Of a stretch of DNA of 64,000 nucleotides, positions 61,236 through 64,000 are shown in pieces. The translations under genes were made by a program, and so were the position numbers. Location of the stretch: positions 201,925 to 265,924 of the forward strand of contig NZ_JABSNM010000001.1 in NCBI RefSeq assembly GCF_013294065.1. Reading direction: 5' to 3'. Each line of letters opens with the position of its first letter. The stretch's first letter is position 1. This stretch comes from Sphaerotilus uruguayifluvii (GTDB lineage: Bacteria; Pseudomonadota; Gammaproteobacteria; Burkholderiales; Burkholderiaceae_C). The notes beneath the pieces are model-generated. The model made no database searches. It worked only from the letters and a program-made list of their open reading frames with translations, and was not told where the DNA came from.

Positions 61236-61427
61236 TCAGAGCCAGCGCGCCAGCGCCAGCCCGACCAGCGTGATCAGCACGCTGGAGCCGAGCGGGAAAT
61301 GCCAGGTGCGCCGGCCGACGCGCACGCTGAAGTCGCCCGGCACCCGGCCCAGGCCGAAGCGCTCCAGCCAGGGCTGCAGGCCGTTCCAGACCAGGCAGGT
61401 CAGCACGAAGACGATCAGCCAGCGCAC
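61236..61427 (-). CDS. Small DUF2905 membrane protein
   Basis: A 63-residue protein with two hydrophobic segments (about 2-18 and 48-62) flanking the conserved RVPGDFSVRVGRRTWHFPLGSSVLITL stretch (P-G-D in the loop), diagnostic of DUF2905. Function unknown. It starts with GTG at 61427, with GAAGG 9 bases upstream, 15 bases after the methyltransferase stop, so it is probably co-transcribed with that gene. Confidence 0.85.
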   Translation of the reverse strand: MRWLIVFVLTCLVWNGLQPWLERFGLGRVPGDFSVRVGRRTWHFPLGSSVLITLVGLALARWL

Positions 61428-61442
61428 AGCCCGGGCCTTCGT

Positions 61443-62561
61443 TCAGAGCGTGTGGCTGCGGTCGCCCGCGGCGAAGCCGATCGGGTCGAAGACCTCGGCC
61501 GGCGTCACGAAGCCGACCACCTTGAACAGCTCGCCCATCTCGTGCTCGGTGACGAGCTTCTGCGCCATTGCGCGCTCGCGCAGGTCGGCGCCCTCCAGGT
61601 CGGCGAGCAGGCCGCAGTTGAAGAGAAAGCGCGCCTGCGAGGTGTAGCCCAGCACCTCCAGCCCGGCATCCTGCCCGGCCAGCGCCACCGCGGTGAAGTC
61701 GACATGCGCGGTCAGGTCCTTGCGGCCGACGTCGACCAGCGGATCGGCGTCGGCCTGGTGGCCGCGGTGGCACATCAGCGTGCCGCCGGTGCGCTGCGGG
61801 TGATAGAACTCGTGCTCCGGGAAGCCGTAGTCGACGAAGAAGGCCGCGCCGCGCGCGAGCTGCGCCGCCAGCGTTCGGATGAAGCCGCTGGCCTGGCGCG
61901 GCAGCTCGGTGACGGTGCCGGGCAGGAAGGGGCCTTCCACCGGCGGGCGTTCCGCCGTCGGCCGGTCGGCCCAGGCGAAGCGGCCCTGCGCGTCCAGCGC
62001 CACGCCGCGCTCCAGCCACTGTGCGCCGTTCCAGTGCACCAGCATGACCGGCATCGCGTCGAGCACCTCGTTGCCGATGACCACGCCCTCGAAGCGCTCG
62101 GGCAGCGCGTCGGCCCAGTGCAGCTTGTCGAGGTGCTGCGGCACCCGCGCGGCGCAGGTCTGGCGCTGGCGCTCGCGCAGCGTGCCCGACAGGTCGACGA
62201 TGGTGTAGCGCGTGATCCGGTCGCCCAGCGCCTCCAGCAGCTGCGAGGCCAGCGCGCCGGAGCCGGCGCCGAACTCCCACAGCTCGGCCGTGCCGGTGGC
62301 GTCGAGCGCCTGCGCGAGCTGGCGCGCCACCGCGCGGCCGAACAGCCCGGAGAGCTCCGGCGCGGTCACGAAGTCGCTGCCCGAGGCGGGCAGGGCACCG
62401 AACTGGCGGTCGCCGCCGCTGTAGTAGCCCAGGCCGGGCTGGTACAGCGCCAGCGCCATGAAATGCTCGAAGCCGATCCAGCCGTCGTGGCGGCGGATCT
62501 CGTCGGCGATGAGGAGGGCCAGCGGGTCGCTGGCTACACTGGGAGTGGAGGCGGCATTCAC
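61443..62561 (-). CDS. SAM-dependent methyltransferase, MidA/NDUFAF7 family
   Basis: The 372-residue protein has the family N-terminus (IADEIRRHDGWIGFEHFMALALYQPGLGYYSGG), FVTAPELSGLFGRAVARQL, SAM motif I LWEFGAGSGALASQLL and GNEVLDAMPVMLV. The mitochondrial homologue NDUFAF7 methylates an arginine of a complex I subunit; the bacterial target is unknown. The start is GTG 62561. A -10-like TACAAT lies on the minus strand at 62573-62568, so the mRNA leader would be extremely short. Confidence 0.9.
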   Translation of the reverse strand: MNAASTPSVASDPLALLIADEIRRHDGWIGFEHFMALALYQPGLGYYSGGDRQFGALPASGSDFVTAPELSGLFGRAVARQLAQALDATGTAELWEFGAGSGALASQLLEALGDRITRYTIVDLSGTLRERQRQTCAARVPQHLDKLHWADALPERFEGVVIGNEVLDAMPVMLVHWNGAQWLERGVALDAQGRFAWADRPTAERPPVEGPFLPGTVTELPRQASGFIRTLAAQLARGAAFFVDYGFPEHEFYHPQRTGGTLMCHRGHQADADPLVDVGRKDLTAHVDFTAVALAGQDAGLEVLGYTSQARFLFNCGLLADLEGADLRERAMAQKLVTEHEMGELFKVVGFVTPAEVFDPIGFAAGDRSHTL

Positions 62562-62573
62562 CCGCCGATTGTA
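62535..62573. promoter_or_regulatory. Face-to-face -10 elements of folB and the methyltransferase gene
   Basis: TACACT (62535-62540, plus strand) would start folB RNA near 62547, within the 5' end of the methyltransferase gene. TACAAT (62573-62568, minus strand) would start the opposite RNA near 62561, at the GTG itself. The two start codons are 30 bases apart, so the two transcription units overlap head to head. Confidence 0.4.
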
Positions 62574-62591
62574 GGAACCCGAGCCCTTTCC

Positions 62592-62963
62592 ATGTCCACC
62601 ACCCGCGGCACCCAGATCCTGACGCTCACCGGCCTGCGCTTCGATGCCAGCCTGGGCGTGCTCGAGCACGAGAAGGAGGCTCCCCAGCCGATCGCCGTCG
62701 ACGTCGAGCTCAACCTCGGCAGCCAGCCGCTGCATCCGCGCGACGACGACCTGACCCATGTGCTCGACTACCGCCGCGTGCGCTCCATCGTCATCGAGGA
62801 ATGCACCGCCCGCCACGTCAACCTGCTCGAGAGCCTGATCGGCCAGGTCGCCTCGCGGCTGATGGACCTGCCCGGCGTGCTGGGCGTGCGGGTGAAGATC
62901 GCCAAGCTGGAGATCTTCGACGACTGCGAGGTCGCGATCCGCATCGAGACCGGCCAGTGGTGA
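62592..62963 (+). CDS. folB: Dihydroneopterin aldolase
   Basis: A 123-residue enzyme of folate synthesis. Conserved parts: LTLTGLRFDASLGVLEHEKEAPQPIAVDVEL (start), the substrate-site Tyr in VLDYRRVRSIV, LLESLIGQVASRLMD and VKIAKLEIFDDCEVAI. Length is standard. It is 30 bases from the divergent methyltransferase start and convergent with the PPK2 gene. Confidence 0.9.
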   Translation: MSTTRGTQILTLTGLRFDASLGVLEHEKEAPQPIAVDVELNLGSQPLHPRDDDLTHVLDYRRVRSIVIEECTARHVNLLESLIGQVASRLMDLPGVLGVRVKIAKLEIFDDCEVAIRIETGQW

Positions 62964-62988
62964 GCCGGTCCGGCCGGAGGATCCCGCG

Positions 62989-63915
62989 TCAGTAGACCTC
63001 GGGCACGAACAGCTCCGGCGCGACCGGGCTGCGGGTGTAGTCCTCGTGGCGCTCGCGCTCGGGCAGCGCGATCAGCGGCTGCTCGACGTCCCCGTAGGGG
63101 ATCTGGCCGAGCAGGTGATGGATGCAGTTCAGGCGCGCGCGCTTCTTGTCGTCGGCGGCCACGATCCACCACGGCGCCTCCGCGATGTGGGTGCGCTCGA
63201 GCATCACCTCCTTGGCCTTGGTGTAGTCCTCCCAGCGCCGGCGCGACTCCAGGTCCATCGGGCTGAGCTTCCACTGCTTCAGCGGGTCGTGGATGCGCGC
63301 CAGGAAGCGCACGCGCTGCTCGTCGTCCGAGATCGAGAACCAGTACTTGATGACCTGGATGCCGGAGCGCACCAGCATGCGCTCGAACTCCGGCGCGGAG
63401 CGGAAGAACTCCTCGTACTGGTCGTCGGTGCAGAAGCCCATGACGCGCTCGACGCCGGCGCGGTTGTACCAGGAGCGGTCGAACAGCACGATCTCGCCGC
63501 CGGCGGGCAGGTGCGAGACATAGCGCTGGAAATACCACTGGGTGCGCTCGCGGTCGTTGGGCGCCGGCAGCGCGGCGACCCGGCAGACGCGCGGATTCAG
63601 GCGCTGGGTGATGCGCTTGATCACGCCGCCCTTGCCGGCGGCGTCGCGGCCCTCGAACAGGATGACGACCTTGTGCCCCGTCGCCACCACCCAGTCCTGC
63701 AGCCGCACCAGCTCGGCCTGCAGGCGCAGCAGCTCGCTGAAGTAGCGCCGGCGCGACTCGGCATCGGAGCCGGCGGCCGGCTGCCCCTCGGCCAGGGCCG
63801 TCGCGTCGAGGTGGCGGTCCTCGAACTCCAGCTCGATCTCCTCGTCCAGGTCGTCGCGCAGGTCGCGGTGCAGGCGGCGCATCAGGTCGTCGTCGGGGGG
63901 CAGGGTCGTGTTCAT
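62989..63915 (-). CDS. ppk2: Polyphosphate kinase 2 family protein (copy 2)
   Basis: A 308-residue single-domain PPK2 with an acidic N-terminus (1-35), Walker [12 protein letters not shown] (G89 to K95), Walker [14 protein letters not shown] and WKLSPMDLESRRRWEDYTKAKE. It is shorter than copy 1 at 49.7 kb by about 110 residues, mainly at the N-terminus, and the cores differ enough that they are old paralogues. The ATG at 63915 is chosen over a TTG three codons upstream. The remaining 85 bases to the window edge show nothing I can call. Confidence 0.92.
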   Translation of the reverse strand: MNTTLPPDDDLMRRLHRDLRDDLDEEIELEFEDRHLDATALAEGQPAAGSDAESRRRYFSELLRLQAELVRLQDWVVATGHKVVILFEGRDAAGKGGVIKRITQRLNPRVCRVAALPAPNDRERTQWYFQRYVSHLPAGGEIVLFDRSWYNRAGVERVMGFCTDDQYEEFFRSAPEFERMLVRSGIQVIKYWFSISDDEQRVRFLARIHDPLKQWKLSPMDLESRRRWEDYTKAKEVMLERTHIAEAPWWIVAADDKKRARLNCIHHLLGQIPYGDVEQPLIALPERERHEDYTRSPVAPELFVPEVY

Positions 63916-64000
63916 GGGCGGCAAGGGCAGCAGGGTCCGACCGGGATGCTGGCGTCCTGTCGTGGCGGGGCCGTGACAGCGCGCGCGCCGCGGGCATCCC

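Overview
The window is very G+C-rich, densely coded bacterial chromosome. Bug/TctC-type binding protein, PEP-CTERM protein, SAH riboswitch in front of ahcY-metF, DUF2868 and DUF484 proteins, a polyol ABC operon and the lpxL-lpxL-dapF/metK neighbourhood together point to a betaproteobacterium of the order Burkholderiales, most likely the Leptothrix/Rubrivivax/Sphaerotilus group. This placement is from gene content only. I see no rRNA, tRNA, insertion sequence, prophage or CRISPR array.

Layout. (1) 1-2.8 kb: the 5' part of a DUF2868 membrane protein, a Bug-family solute-binding protein, and a REC-HD-GYP response regulator. (2) 2.8-17.4 kb: a histidine kinase with a C-terminal Hpt domain, convergent with and slightly overlapping a complete pelABCDEFG exopolysaccharide operon on the minus strand. 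PelD keeps the residues expected for cyclic-di-GMP binding, and the adjacent HD-GYP regulator is predicted to destroy that messenger. (3) 17.6-26 kb: housekeeping and scattered genes (outer-membrane barrel, exodeoxyribonuclease III divergent from pyrE, amino-acid-type binding protein, gatB, a TlpA-like thioredoxin, an RlmI-like rRNA methyltransferase). (4) 26.1-35.1 kb: a polyol uptake and catabolism operon: ABC transporter (binding protein, two permeases, ATPase), SDR dehydrogenase, long-chain polyol dehydrogenase, AraC-type regulator, xylulokinase. Xylulokinase without a fructokinase favours a D-xylulose-yielding pentitol such as D-arabinitol. (5) 35.1-41.2 kb: an unusual minus-strand group: an HExxH protein, a signal-less S8 protease, a PAP2/haloperoxidase-like protein with an 18-copy Gly-Gly-Ala repeat, and an adenylate cyclase-TPR protein. 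A cluster of palindromes carrying four DnaA-box-like sites lies inside it. (6) 41.4-47 kb: DUF484, dapF, a HepT/MntA toxin-antitoxin pair wedged into the dapF-lpxL-lpxL operon, and divergent metK. (7) 47-54.4 kb: a ProQ-family RNA chaperone, purT, a PPK2 kinase, then SAH riboswitch-ahcY-tlyA-metF. With metK this window therefore carries much of the activated-methyl cycle. (8) 54.5-64 kb: ompW, 5-formyl-THF cyclo-ligase, soluble lytic transglycosylase, an atypical SDR, a PEP-CTERM protein, cca, DUF2905, a MidA-type methyltransferase, folB and a second PPK2.

Most likely targets for new biology are the palindrome/DnaA-box cluster at 35.70-35.86 kb with its four surrounding genes, the polyol-operon control region at 26.0-26.13 kb, and the pairing of an HD-GYP phosphorelay with the pel operon. 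Starts were chosen by signal peptide, Shine-Dalgarno spacing and operon overlap. No database search was possible, so all family names rest on motif recognition.
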